Below are positions 27,634 through 37,439 of a stretch of 64,000 nt of DNA, piece by piece. The stretch covers positions 1 through 64,000 of the forward strand of contig NZ_BAGN01000428.1 in NCBI RefSeq assembly GCF_000308835.1, written 5' to 3'. The DNA comes from Nocardia vinacea NBRC 16497 (GTDB lineage: Bacteria > Actinomycetota > Actinomycetes > Mycobacteriales > Mycobacteriaceae). Below the pieces are notes generated by a model. It had not been told where the DNA came from. It saw nothing but the letters and a program-made list of their open reading frames with translations, and did not search any database. The position numbers and the translations under genes are program-made. Each line of letters opens with the position of its first letter. Positions within the stretch are counted from its first letter, which is position 1.

Positions 27634-28923
27634 TCAGGCAACGCTCTTCACTTTCATCACCGAGAAACCGCCGAGAGTGGTCAAGATCGCTGCCACGGCG
27701 AACAGTCCTGAAAAGCCGCCACTCAGCTCGATCACCCACGCCCCGACCAGCGGACCGAGGGCTTGCGGGACAGCCATCGCAATGTTCATCACTCCGAGTT
27801 CTTGGCCGTTATGTTCACCGTCGGGAAGGACGTCGGCGGCCAGAGCCTGGTCGATCGACATGAAACAACCGAAGCCGGCACCGGTAATCGCCCCGGAAAT
27901 CGTTGCCCCTGACACCGTTCCGGTGCAGATGATGACGATGGCCGAGATGGTCTGCAGAATCGCCGCGACGAAGACGAACGGTTTGCGGCGCTGAATACGA
28001 TCCGATAACCAGCCGCTGGCGATTGACACGCCGATAACGCACATCATGTAGCTACCGGTCAATGTCAGGAGTGCGGTATCCGGGTGCGGAACCCCGAGCC
28101 CGAATTGCAAGTAATACAGGGTGAGCGCCGTCCCGACCGCGTTCCCGAGGTTGACCAGCACACGTCCGATCAATGTCCACCGGAAGTCGTGCACGGCGAG
28201 CAGATGCAGCGCGGACCGCCGTCCCGTGTGGTCGATTCGCACCGGCGGATCGGGTGTCATCAGGACGAACGGTGCGATGCATACGATCAATAGCGCCGCG
28301 ATCAGCAGATAGGAAGGGCCGACGTCGAGCACCAGGACGGAGATCAGCACGATTCCGAGGATGAGCCCCAACGCCTGGGGTGCCGAGATCCAGCTGGACA
28401 CCACGCCGCGCTGGGACTTCGGCACTTGATCACCGATCATCGCGGTCAGGGCTGCGGACGCGACACTGAAACCGATGTTCGCAAGGCACCAGAACATGGC
28501 GACCCCGGTTGTGGTGTGTTGGACACTCAGGGTCGCGAGTGCGGCCGCGAAGGTGAGGGTTCCACCCATGATCCACGGCCGACGGCGACCGAAACGACTA
28601 GTCGTGCGGTCACTGAGCGCCCCCGCCGCGGGGAACGCGACCGCGGAACACAGCGCGGCGAAGCCGGAGATAATACCGAAGTCGACCACGCTGCGCTGCC
28701 AATTATCCTGGCGCAGAACAGCTCCGATGCCCAGCGCCGAGTTCAGTTGCTCAGGCAGGATCAGCTGGAACGACGTCAGTTGCGCCATCCAGATTCCGAG
28801 CCACCCGAGGGCGAAAGCGCTGATCCAGCCGACAGTGACTTGTCGATCAGGGCCTCGAGCGGCACCTGGCGCGATATCGGCTCGGTCCGGTGTGGCTGCG
28901 GCCGGGATATGCATGTCGTTCAT
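27634..28923 (-). CDS. MFS transporter (GPH/sugar-symporter-like)
   Basis: The 429-residue membrane protein has 12 hydrophobic segments. It carries the loop AGALSDRTTSRFGRRRPWI after helix 2, typical of the glycoside-pentoside-hexuronide/SLC45-like branch, and SGWLSDRIQRRKP after helix 8. Substrate unknown; with an adjacent GH79-like remnant a glycoside is possible. I chose ATG 28923 (MNDMHIPAA); the frame upstream is not coding-like. Confidence 0.85.
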   Translation of the reverse strand: MNDMHIPAAATPDRADIAPGAARGPDRQVTVGWISAFALGWLGIWMAQLTSFQLILPEQLNSALGIGAVLRQDNWQRSVVDFGIISGFAALCSAVAFPAAGALSDRTTSRFGRRRPWIMGGTLTFAAALATLSVQHTTTGVAMFWCLANIGFSVASAALTAMIGDQVPKSQRGVVSSWISAPQALGLILGIVLISVLVLDVGPSYLLIAALLIVCIAPFVLMTPDPPVRIDHTGRRSALHLLAVHDFRWTLIGRVLVNLGNAVGTALTLYYLQFGLGVPHPDTALLTLTGSYMMCVIGVSIASGWLSDRIQRRKPFVFVAAILQTISAIVIICTGTVSGATISGAITGAGFGCFMSIDQALAADVLPDGEHNGQELGVMNIAMAVPQALGPLVGAWVIELSGGFSGLFAVAAILTTLGGFSVMKVKSVA

Positions 28924-29109
28924 TGCTGTCTTTCGGTCGTGCGAGATGGTGCGCAGTTCGCTCAGTGACCAACGAGTCCCCGGCGGGAAACGGGGGACAT
29001 ACAGCCTGGTCCGGATAGGTCGGAAGAATTTCGGGCCGACCCGAGCAAGCAATTGAAGGCGGCGTGCCGGCGAGCCGCGGCTCGCCGGCACGCCGGGCGG
29101 GATTCCGTG

Positions 29110-29703
29110 TCAGGACGCGGCCGGGATCGACGCGCTGATCTCCCCGGCGTCGTGAAGTGTGTTGTACGCCTGGATCAGTCCCGCGATCCCGGCCGGGATG
29201 CCGACGACAGCCCCTCCGATGATCGGGCCCAGAGCGGCGCCCAGCGCCAGCCCGGGCAGGCACCCTCCGATCGCGCCGACCACCGCGCCGACGATGCAAC
29301 CGCCGACGAGCCCGATGACGCCACCGGCCATGCTGCCCGCGGTGACACCTAGCATGAACTCATTGCCGGCCTGATTGAGAGCATTATTGATGTCGGTTTG
29401 CGCATCCACAGGTGTAGCGGTTGCAGGCGCGACGGGGACCTGAGGGGTGGGCGTCGCAATGGGGAAGAGCTCCATGGGCGCCGCCACGGCGTCGAGCAGT
29501 TGATAGCTGGCAGCATCGGCGACAGGGGCGAGCGGCGTCGTCGGCGCGCCCTGCTCCGGGGCGCCTTCAGACCTCGCTAAGACAGTGATCGGTTCCTGAT
29601 CCACAGTCGTAGCGTTCGCGGTCCCGTTTTCGGCAACAAAGACAACGGCGATCGCTGCCGCTGCAGCAACAATTCCCAGGCGTGTTCGAGCTGTGTGATT
29701 CAC
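29110..29703 (-). CDS. Exported glycine-zipper protein of unknown function
   Basis: A 197-residue protein. Residues 1-32 form a signal peptide (MNHTARTRLGIVAAAAAIAV, then AENGTANAT). Residues 33-105 are Pro/Ala-rich and probably disordered. Residues 106-180 alternate glycine with hydrophobics (TAGSMAGGVIGLVGGCIVGA, VVGAIGGCLPGLALGAALGP), a glycine-zipper pattern that can insert into or self-associate in membranes. Two Cys may pair. GTG 29703 has GGAGGAAA upstream. It faces away from the kinase/LuxR gene at 30240. A decayed copy lies at 33739-33984. Confidence 0.78.
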   Translation of the reverse strand: MNHTARTRLGIVAAAAAIAVVFVAENGTANATTVDQEPITVLARSEGAPEQGAPTTPLAPVADAASYQLLDAVAAPMELFPIATPTPQVPVAPATATPVDAQTDINNALNQAGNEFMLGVTAGSMAGGVIGLVGGCIVGAVVGAIGGCLPGLALGAALGPIIGGAVVGIPAGIAGLIQAYNTLHDAGEISASIPAAS

Positions 29704-30239
29704 GAAACATTTCCTCCGTGTGAATACCAGTTACGGTGATGAGAAGTCGTCGAAAGAGCTGATTCCGAAAAGTCGCAGGCCGCCTGATAGGCGCTGGACT
29801 TCAAGTAGGTGTGTCGGGCTTCGTGTGCCGTTAAAGGAATCCGGCTCGAGGTTTGCTGTCGCGAAATTCAATCAGCCATATGTCCCGAGCCATAGGGGAA
29901 TGTCGGCCACCCAGGGGGGAAAACCCGCCGGAGCACACGCCTGGTGCAGGCGCAGTCGGTCGGCAGGCCACGGGTGGGAACCGCATCAGGGACTGTGCCT
30001 GCCGAACCATACCGGCGTAAGCGGTAGTCACTGACTTGGCGTCGATGTCAGAACTGGGCAGGAACCTGCCGCTTCAGCATGCCCGGGCCGGGGTGTGCAA
30101 AATGTGATCATCGGTTTGCCACCGGTGTAGTGAAGTCGCAGCTGGCGGGGCTGTCTCGCTGGAAGCGATTACCACAGGGCAATACTGCCGCAGCCGACCC
30201 GGCGGTATCGTGAAGAACATCACGGAGCAGGACCGGCGT
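29704..30239. other. Divergent intergenic region upstream of kinase/LuxR copy 2
   Basis: This 536-bp region separates the exported glycine-zipper gene from the kinase/LuxR regulator. I see no gene in it. It must hold the promoters of both. A GTG at 30210 in frame with the regulator is a possible alternative start. Confidence 0.5.
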
Positions 30240-33200
30240 ATGGGCGACATCGACCCGTTGAAGACTCAGCGCGCCGTGATCCCGGCGGTCACGGCGGAAC
30301 TGGCAGAAGCAGGATTCACCGACGCCGAGGAGATCGGGCGCGGCGGGTTCGGTGTGGTGTATCGCTGCACCCAGGCGGCCCTGGACCGGACGGTGGCGAT
30401 CAAGGTGCTCACCGCAGCCCTGGAGGAGGGAAACCGGCAGCGGTTCATTCGGGAGCAGCGGGCGATGGGCCGGCTGACGGGGCACCCGAACATCGTGGGA
30501 GTGTTGCAGGTCGGCACCATCACATCCGGGCTGCCGTATCTGGTGATGCCCTACTATCCGCAGGACTCCCTCGACGCCCGGATCCGCCGGCACGGTCCCC
30601 TGTCGGTACCGGAGACGGTGCGGCTAGGGGTGAAGCTTGCGGGGGCCCTCGAGGCCGCGCACCGACTCGGTATCCTGCATCGCGACGTCAAACCCGCCAA
30701 CATCCTGATCAGCGACTACGGTGAACCGGCACTGACCGACTTCGGGATCGCGCGCGTCCCCGATGAATTCCACACCATTACCGGCACGGTTACCGGTTCG
30801 CCGGCGTTCATCGCGCCGGAGGTCCTGGCCGGGGAGCCACCCACCCCCGCAGCCGATGTGTACGGGCTCGGCGCGACGTTGTTCGCCGCGTTGACCGGGC
30901 ACGCGGCGTTCGAGCGGCGCAGCGGCGAACAGGTCGTAGCCCAGTTTCTGCGGATCACCACACAGCCGGTCCCGGATCTACGCGAGGAAGGCATCGACGA
31001 GGACCTTTCGACGGTGATCGAACATGCCATGGCTCGCCCGCGCGAGCAGCGGCCCTCCGCGGCGGCGGTGGGTGAGCAGCTGCAGAATCTGCAGGCCGGG
31101 CGCGGGTGGCCGGTCGACGAGATGGCGGTACGGCCGGCAGCGAGTGCCGAGCAGCAAGAAAATGCGCCGGTTCCTTTGTTTCCGCGGGACACCGACGCTC
31201 CGCCGGTCGGTTCGTCGGTCAGCGCAAACGGACCGCTTCCCCTCGAGCTGACAAGCTTCATCGGCCGCCGTACCGAGTTGACCGAGGCAAAGAATCTGCT
31301 GGCGAGTTCCCGTCTGGTGACGTTGACCGGGATCGGTGGAGTGGGTAAGACCCGACTGGCGTTACGAGCGGCGACCGGCGCGCAACGAGAATTCGCCGAC
31401 GGGGTGCGCTTGATCGAACTCGGGCAGCTGCACGACGGCGCGCTGCTGCCGGGGGTGATCGCTGCCTCTCTAGGGGTGCGCGTACAAGGGCAGCCGGTGC
31501 TCGACATGCTGATCGAATACCTGGCCTCGCGGCAGTTGCTGCTGGTGCTCGACAATTGCGAACAAATAGTGGATGCGGCAACGAAGGTCTCCGAAATCTT
31601 GCTGCGCGCCTGCCCGCGCCTTCGGATCCTTGCCACCAGCCGCGAGCCTCTCGGTGTCGGCGGGGAACTTTTACTATGGGTGCGGCCGCTGACCGTTCCT
31701 GATCCGGATCGGCAGCCCTCGCTGCGAAGTGCGGCCCGCTATGACGCGGTCACCTTGTTCGTCGAACGGGCCGCCGCCGCGGTGCCGGGCTTTGCGCTCA
31801 CCGAGGACAATGTCGCCGCGGTGACCGAGATCTGCCGCCAGCTCGACGGGCTGCCGTTGGCGATCGAGCTTGCAGCGGCCCGGCTGCGGGCTCTGTCACC
31901 AGAACAGATCCTGGCGCGGCTCACCGACCGATACGCACTGCTGACCCGCGGCAGCCGCAGCGCGCCGAGCCGCCAGCAGACCCTGCGGTTGTGCATCGAC
32001 TGGAGTTACTCGCTGTGCACCCCGGCCGAACAACAGGTGTGGGCCCCGTTGTCGGTGTTCGCCGGCAGCTTCGAACTCGACGCCGCCGAACAGGTGTGCC
32101 GGAATGACCTCGCAGCGGAGGACCTGCTCGATGTACTCACCGCCCTGGTCGACAAGTCCATCCTGATCCGAGAGGAGTCGGATTCGGTGGTGCGATTCCG
32201 GCTGCTCGAGACGGTGCGCGACTACGGCCTCGACAAACTCGATGAAGCGGGCCAGTACACGGACCTGCGGCGCCGACATCTGGACTGGTACCGACAGCTC
32301 GCCTTGGACGCCGACGCCGACTGGATCAGCCCCCGCCAACTCGACTGGATCGCCCGCCTCGACCGCGAACAACCCAACCTGCGCCAGGCACTGGACTTCT
32401 GCCTGACCGACACCGAAGCGGAATCCGACGCTGCATTGTCGATAGCGTCTGCGTTGCAACCGTTCTGGTTCTCCCGAGGCCAGGTCGGTGAGGCGCGGCA
32501 CTGGCTCGACCTCGCCCTCGCCGGGCGGCCCACTACCGCTACTGCCGTGCACGCCAAGGGGTTGTGGCGTGCCGTCCTGGTGGCCGAAGCCCAGAACGAC
32601 CGCACCGCGGCGTCCGCACTGGTCGCACAGGTGCAGGCGCTGGCCGAACGGACCGAGCGCCCGATCGTGCACGCATTCGCGAATCTTGCTCTCGGCCTCC
32701 ATGCGCTTCGCAGCGGCGACCCGAGGCAAGCATGCGCACCTCTCGAAGCCGCGCTCGAGTCGTTCACTGCGCAGGACGACGTCCACGGGCAGGTCTTTGC
32801 CCTGCTCGGGCTTGGATGGTCGCACGAATCGCAGGGAGACAGCGCAGCGGCTCTCTCGTACCATGGGAAGGCCCTCGCGATCACCGAATCATATGGCGAT
32901 TCCGCATATCGGTCATATGCCTTGTGGGGCACGACGGTTGCCGCGTGGCACCACGGTGATCGCGACGGTGCGCTGCGGCAGCTGCGGCAGTGGCTGCAAC
33001 TGATCAGGCAGCAGAAAGACCCGCTCATGGCCTCGACAGCCCTGGAAACATTGGCGTGGATTGTGGGAGTCCAGGCCGGCAGCGCGCGGCTCGCCGCCGT
33101 GTTGCTGGGCGCGACGAACGCAATGAACCAGTTGGCAGGCACTTCCGCAGTATTCTTCCCGAGCTTGGTGGTCCATGGCGAGGACTGCGAACGAGCGGCC

Positions 33201-33527
33201 CGTCGCACGCTCGGACGGCGATCCTTCGAAGTCGCCTATCGCGAAGGCGCCGCAATGGATCTCGACGCCGCGATCGGCTATGCCCTGGGCGAGCAACGGC
33301 AGGCTGCGGCTCGCGGTCCGGGTCCATCCGATCTGACGACCCGGGAGCGGGAGGTGGCCGACCTCGTCGCAAACGGCCTGACCAACAGAGCCATCGCCGC
33401 CCGACTGCACATCTCCCCGCGCACCGCCGACGGACACGTCGAACACATCCTGACCAAACTCGGATTCACCAACCGCGCCCAGATCGCCGCCTGGGTCGCC
33501 GAACGGAGCCGATCAGTACACACTTGA
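30240..33527 (+). CDS. Ser/Thr protein kinase - NB-ATPase - LuxR regulator, copy 2
   Basis: A 1095-residue paralogue of the protein at 20601-23891, similar from end to end. The kinase has GRGGFGVVY (33-41), Lys55, HRDVKPAN (147-154) and DFG (167-169). Walker A is GIGGVGKTRLA and Walker B is LLVLDNCEQI. The C-terminal LuxR helix-turn-helix is LTTREREVADLVANGLTNRA, then ISPRTADGHVEHILTKLGF. ATG 30240 aligns exactly with copy 1 (MGDIDPLKT against MSEDDPVRT). It is divergent from the glycine-zipper protein gene, which may be its target. Confidence 0.93.
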   Translation: MGDIDPLKTQRAVIPAVTAELAEAGFTDAEEIGRGGFGVVYRCTQAALDRTVAIKVLTAALEEGNRQRFIREQRAMGRLTGHPNIVGVLQVGTITSGLPYLVMPYYPQDSLDARIRRHGPLSVPETVRLGVKLAGALEAAHRLGILHRDVKPANILISDYGEPALTDFGIARVPDEFHTITGTVTGSPAFIAPEVLAGEPPTPAADVYGLGATLFAALTGHAAFERRSGEQVVAQFLRITTQPVPDLREEGIDEDLSTVIEHAMARPREQRPSAAAVGEQLQNLQAGRGWPVDEMAVRPAASAEQQENAPVPLFPRDTDAPPVGSSVSANGPLPLELTSFIGRRTELTEAKNLLASSRLVTLTGIGGVGKTRLALRAATGAQREFADGVRLIELGQLHDGALLPGVIAASLGVRVQGQPVLDMLIEYLASRQLLLVLDNCEQIVDAATKVSEILLRACPRLRILATSREPLGVGGELLLWVRPLTVPDPDRQPSLRSAARYDAVTLFVERAAAAVPGFALTEDNVAAVTEICRQLDGLPLAIELAAARLRALSPEQILARLTDRYALLTRGSRSAPSRQQTLRLCIDWSYSLCTPAEQQVWAPLSVFAGSFELDAAEQVCRNDLAAEDLLDVLTALVDKSILIREESDSVVRFRLLETVRDYGLDKLDEAGQYTDLRRRHLDWYRQLALDADADWISPRQLDWIARLDREQPNLRQALDFCLTDTEAESDAALSIASALQPFWFSRGQVGEARHWLDLALAGRPTTATAVHAKGLWRAVLVAEAQNDRTAASALVAQVQALAERTERPIVHAFANLALGLHALRSGDPRQACAPLEAALESFTAQDDVHGQVFALLGLGWSHESQGDSAAALSYHGKALAITESYGDSAYRSYALWGTTVAAWHHGDRDGALRQLRQWLQLIRQQKDPLMASTALETLAWIVGVQAGSARLAAVLLGATNAMNQLAGTSAVFFPSLVVHGEDCERAARRTLGRRSFEVAYREGAAMDLDAAIGYALGEQRQAAARGPGPSDLTTREREVADLVANGLTNRAIAARLHISPRTADGHVEHILTKLGFTNRAQIAAWVAERSRSVHT

Positions 33528-33738
33528 GGGCGCCAACCTCAGCCAGCCCCAAGATGAGTCGGCAGTGGCCCTGCAATGGCGAAAGGTGCTCTGAATCGCA
33601 ACAATTCGGATTGTTGAGGTCGAATATCGAGGTTTGAGAGCACCGTTCCGGCGAGGCAGTCCACGTTGTGGTGCCCGTCGCTGATCGGCGTGCTGGCCGC
33701 CGAGTCGAGCTGACCAAAGACGTGAGTGAAGAGTTCGC

Positions 33739-33984
33739 CCTTGCATCGTGCAGGGGTGTTGCACGCCTGAATCAGCCCGGCGATCCCCGCTGGATGCTGA
33801 CAACTGACCCACCGATGATGAGGCCCAGAGCGGCGCCCAGGCAAGCAGCCCCGACTGTGCCGACAATCGCGCCGACGATGCACCTGTCGACGAGTCCAAT
33901 CACTGCGTCGGCCATGGTGCCCGCGATGGCACCGAGCATGTACTCACTGCCAGCCTGATTGAGGGCGTTATTTATATCGGTCAC
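33739..33984 (-). pseudogene. Decayed partial copy of the glycine-zipper protein gene
   Basis: On the minus strand DINNALNQAGSEYMLGAIAG and VIGLVDRCIVGAIVGTVGAA match DINNALNQAGNEFMLGVTAG and its continuation in the intact gene. The signal peptide and Pro-rich part are missing. A frameshift follows SVVSI, after which AGLIQACNT again matches the intact tail in another frame. Regions 33528-33738 and 33985-34147 hold no gene. Confidence 0.8.
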
Positions 33985-34147
33985 TGACGGGCGATGCGCT
34001 CATGGGCGAAACGGACTGCTGAGCGGCGCGGCTGCGGCCGGGTGATTGTCAGCCATCAGGGAGAAAATTCGCCTGTGCTCGTCCCTGGCGGCCTGCGTGG
34101 TGCACTCGACCGGCATCAGTATCGGATGGAGAACGACAAGTGGGCGG

Positions 34148-35323
34148 TCAGGGTCCAACCGCCGAGCGGATGGCGGAATCAGTTGTATCCGTGTCAGATT
34201 GATGTCGCAACTGGACCGGAAACTGCTCAAATACGTTGCGGCGCAGCATGCCGGTTCCTCGGAAGGAAGGTGTGCCGCGCTCGGCGCTCGGGGCTTGACC
34301 AGTCCAACGCTGATATGCACGGCGGAACTCGCGGCTGTCGCTGAATCCAACTTCGGCGGCGACCACTGCGACAGGAAGACTCGATTCGCGTAACAGGGTT
34401 TTCGCCCGCTGCAGACGCACTCGGTCACGGATCTCGCCGAACATCAGGCCCGCTTCGGCTAACCGTCGGTGTAGCGTGCGTTCGCTGATCATCAACCGTT
34501 CCGCAACGAGTGCCATTGGCAGTGGTTGACGCAGATTCTGACGAAGTACGCCCTCCACCGCCGATACAATATCTGGCCGGTGGCCGCCGGGGTCGGCGAT
34601 GAGGCGGGCCGCCTCGATGGCTATGGCGAGTTGAGCAGGATTGGCCGTCGGAATCGGTCGATTCAGGAACTCAGTGCTGAAGTAGATGCGCGTGACCGGA
34701 GCGTTGTATCGAATTGAGCATTGGAAGAATCGGCTGTACACATCCGAATACGGCATTCGGGGATAAGCGAATTCGAGCCGGGTCGGCGCAACTTGGCCAC
34801 CGAAGATCGACCGCGCCAACACGAGCATCGAGCAGCACGTATCTTCGCACAAGAAAGGAAGCAACTCCGGTTGAGGAGTCCGCTCGTCGATTCGTACTGC
34901 GAATTCCCTTGTGTCCGGCTCGAATTCGTAGTTGAGCAGACTGCCTGAGGCTTGATGTAGTTGTAGTCCGATGTCGACGGCTTCTGCGACGTATCCCGCT
35001 GACCGCATGGCGAAACCGAGCAGGCCCCATTGACTGAAGACTTCGCGAGTGCCTATATGGACGCCTATTGGCCCGGAAGGCAGAGCGCGCAGTGCGCGAC
35101 GCAAGATCATCAATGTTTGGCGGAGCGATAGACGAGTCTCTGGTAGGTCGAACTGAGAACGTGTGAATCCGCTTCCGGCGAACCACGACTCTGTGTTCAT
35201 CTCCCGCTGTTCGCCGAGATCGAGGACGCCGGTGATAACGCTCGGGGGGATTCGTGCGTCGTGCAGGGTCGGGTCATCGTCCGGGCGAAGGCCCACGTTC
35301 GTGGTATGGCTGCGACTCGGCAT
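34148..35323 (-). CDS. AraC-family regulator (OruR-like, arabinose_bd type)
   Basis: A 391-residue protein. The N-terminal ligand domain (GPIGVHIGTREVFSQWGLLGFA) is of the type found in OruR/ArgR-like AraC proteins. The C-terminal double helix-turn-helix spans the LMISERTLHRRLAEAG and VVAAEVGFSDSREFRRAYQRW blocks. ATG 35323 gives a family-typical start. Base composition is lower in GC than the neighbours. It lies upstream of and divergent from the FMO operon, with IS21 debris between, and may control it or a lost gene. Confidence 0.85.
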   Translation of the reverse strand: MPSRSHTTNVGLRPDDDPTLHDARIPPSVITGVLDLGEQREMNTESWFAGSGFTRSQFDLPETRLSLRQTLMILRRALRALPSGPIGVHIGTREVFSQWGLLGFAMRSAGYVAEAVDIGLQLHQASGSLLNYEFEPDTREFAVRIDERTPQPELLPFLCEDTCCSMLVLARSIFGGQVAPTRLEFAYPRMPYSDVYSRFFQCSIRYNAPVTRIYFSTEFLNRPIPTANPAQLAIAIEAARLIADPGGHRPDIVSAVEGVLRQNLRQPLPMALVAERLMISERTLHRRLAEAGLMFGEIRDRVRLQRAKTLLRESSLPVAVVAAEVGFSDSREFRRAYQRWTGQAPSAERGTPSFRGTGMLRRNVFEQFPVQLRHQSDTDTTDSAIRSAVGP

Positions 35324-35609
35324 ATGCGGAATCCTGGTTCTAGCATGGCCCCGATATCCTCGGATGTCGGCAGCCATTTGGACGTTGAGCCAAGAGTGTT
35401 GGCTCTTGGCGTGTCTACGCGAGCCTTGGCAGGACCTGCGTTGTGCCGACAGCATCCATTGCGTCGGTTGTCGGTGCTGGTCGCGTCGACGGCCCCGACC
35501 TGTTCGGAGGGCGCGGCGCGGAACACAGCATGCACCTCCCGCATGCCGTCGGCAACGAATCCGCGAGCATTTGCCAGCCAACTGGTCGCCTGACCAGATC
35601 GTAACAGAT

Positions 35610-35960
35610 CACCCTAGGCAAAGCCACGGGTTCGGTCTGCTCTCGAAAGGCATCGTGGAGCGGGTCAACGGATAACTCGAGACCTGGTTTCTGCCGGGCC
35701 GGTCATTCGATTCCCCGGCCGACTTCAACATCCAGCTCACTTACTGGCTGCCGATCGCGAATTCCCGTCGCGTCCGGCGACTTTCGACGCGTCCGACCGA
35801 ACTGGTCGACACTGACCGAGCCGCGATGACGGCCCTGCCGCCGATTGGCCCAGCGGTTGAGTTCACCTGCCGCGCCTACTTGCGTGTTCTGGGTAACGAC
35901 TACTCGATCGACCCAACGGTGATCGGTTGGATGGTCGATGTTCGCGCCGATCTGAGATGC
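35610..35960 (+). mobile_element. Fragment of an IS21-family transposase (istA)
   Basis: The plus strand reads KGIVERVNG, a TAA stop, then PGRSFDSPADFNIQLTYWLP, IANSRRVRRLSTRPTELVDT, and GNDYSIDPTVIGWMVDVRAD. These match the C-terminal half of IstA transposases. The internal stop and lack of the N-terminal half and istB mark it as dead. It ends about 130 bp upstream of the FMO start. Region 35324-35609 holds nothing else recognised. Confidence 0.75.
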
Positions 35961-36092
35961 CCCTCTGCTGGGTGTCGGCAGGGAAATGGCCGCTGAGGCC
36001 CCCTGAGTGGCCGCGCGAGCCAGTTCTCTCCCGGCGTCGCGTACATAAAGTCATCCCACATCCGAATGCACAGCAAGAAGGAGGTGGGGACG

Positions 36093-37439
36093 ATGTCGGA
36101 CCCAACGTATGACACCTGCGTAATCGGGGCGGGACCGGCCGGACTGGCAGTGGCCAGGGCTCTGGCGGAGCGGAATCTCCCCTACACCCACATCGAGCGT
36201 CACACCGGTGTCGGCGGTCTGTGGGACATCGAAAACCCTGGCAGCCCGATGTATGAGTCGGCTCACTTCATCTCCAGCAAAACCCTGTCAGGCTTCGGTG
36301 GATATCCGATGCCGGACCACTTCGCCGACTATCCGCCGCGGCAGCAGATCATTGAGTATCTGCGGTCCTTCGCCGATGCTTACGGGCTCACCGAGCGGAT
36401 CGAGTTCGGGGTCGCAGTGCGGTCCGTGGAGAAGAACGCCGACTCCACGTGGACGGTGACCCGGGACGACGGCCGGGTAACCGTGCACCGGCAGGTCGTG
36501 GTCTGCACCGGCGCGCAGTGGCATCCCAACGTTCCTGAGCTGCCCGGCAACTTCGCCGGACAGATTCGGCATACAGCCTCCTACCGCAGTGCGGACGAGT
36601 TGCGCGGCAAGCGGGTATTGGTTGTCGGTGCCGGCAATTCGGGCTGCGACATCGCCTGCGACGCGGCGCGGTCGGCCGACCACGCCGTGATCAGCATGCG
36701 CCGCGGTTACTGGTTCATCCCCAAGCACGTCTTCGGCCGCCCGGTGGATACGCTCGCGCATGTCGGTCCGAAGCTTCCGATGTGGCTGGAACAGCGTGTC
36801 TTCGGCGCTCTGCTGCGTCTGCTCAACGGAAATCCTCTCCGACTCGGGCTGCAGAAGCCGGATCACAAACTGTTCGAGACGCACCCGGCCGTCAACTCAC
36901 TGTTGATCCATCACCTACAGCATGGGGACATCACCGCGAAGCCGGGCCTGGAGCGTACCGCGGGGAACACGGTTTACTTCACCGACGGCAGCAGTGACGA
37001 GTTCGACCTGATCCTGCTGGCCACCGGTTATGTCCACAAGGTGCCGGTAGCTCAGAAGTATTTCGGTGGCGAGCAGCACCCCGACCTGTACCTCTCGGCG
37101 TTCTCCCGTGAGCACCAGGGCTTGTTCGGAGGGGGCTTCGTGGAGACCAACTCGGGCGCCTACCAACTGTTCGACACCCAGGCTCAGCTGATCGCAGGAT
37201 TTATCGACGACCAGCGGCACCAGCGGCCCGGCGCCCGCCGCTTCGCCGAGATGATCCGTACCGACCGCCCGGACCTGACCAGCGGTCTGAAATTCGTCGA
37301 CTCACCCCGGCACACCGGATACGTCGACAGCGGCGCTTTCGTGAAGTACCTGGCAAAGGTCGCCTCGCGGATGGGCTGGCGCACACAGGGGCAGGCGCCC
37401 TCGGCGCAACCGGCCGGGTCACTGGTGGTCGCGCCATGA
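36093..37439 (+). CDS. Flavin-containing monooxygenase (FMO / Baeyer-Villiger type)
   Basis: The 448-residue enzyme uses FAD, NADPH and O2 to oxygenate amines, sulfides or ketones. FAD motif IGAGPAGLAVARAL is near residue 10. The FMO fingerprint FAGQIRHTASY (FxGxxxHxxxY) is near residue 155, the NADPH motif VVGAGNSGCDIA near residue 178, and LLATGY near residue 310. ATG 36093 has GAAGGAGG upstream. The gene overlaps the next by ATGA. With SDR and aldehyde dehydrogenase, oxidation of a ketone or alcohol to a carboxylic acid is plausible. Confidence 0.9.
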   Translation: MSDPTYDTCVIGAGPAGLAVARALAERNLPYTHIERHTGVGGLWDIENPGSPMYESAHFISSKTLSGFGGYPMPDHFADYPPRQQIIEYLRSFADAYGLTERIEFGVAVRSVEKNADSTWTVTRDDGRVTVHRQVVVCTGAQWHPNVPELPGNFAGQIRHTASYRSADELRGKRVLVVGAGNSGCDIACDAARSADHAVISMRRGYWFIPKHVFGRPVDTLAHVGPKLPMWLEQRVFGALLRLLNGNPLRLGLQKPDHKLFETHPAVNSLLIHHLQHGDITAKPGLERTAGNTVYFTDGSSDEFDLILLATGYVHKVPVAQKYFGGEQHPDLYLSAFSREHQGLFGGGFVETNSGAYQLFDTQAQLIAGFIDDQRHQRPGARRFAEMIRTDRPDLTSGLKFVDSPRHTGYVDSGAFVKYLAKVASRMGWRTQGQAPSAQPAGSLVVAP

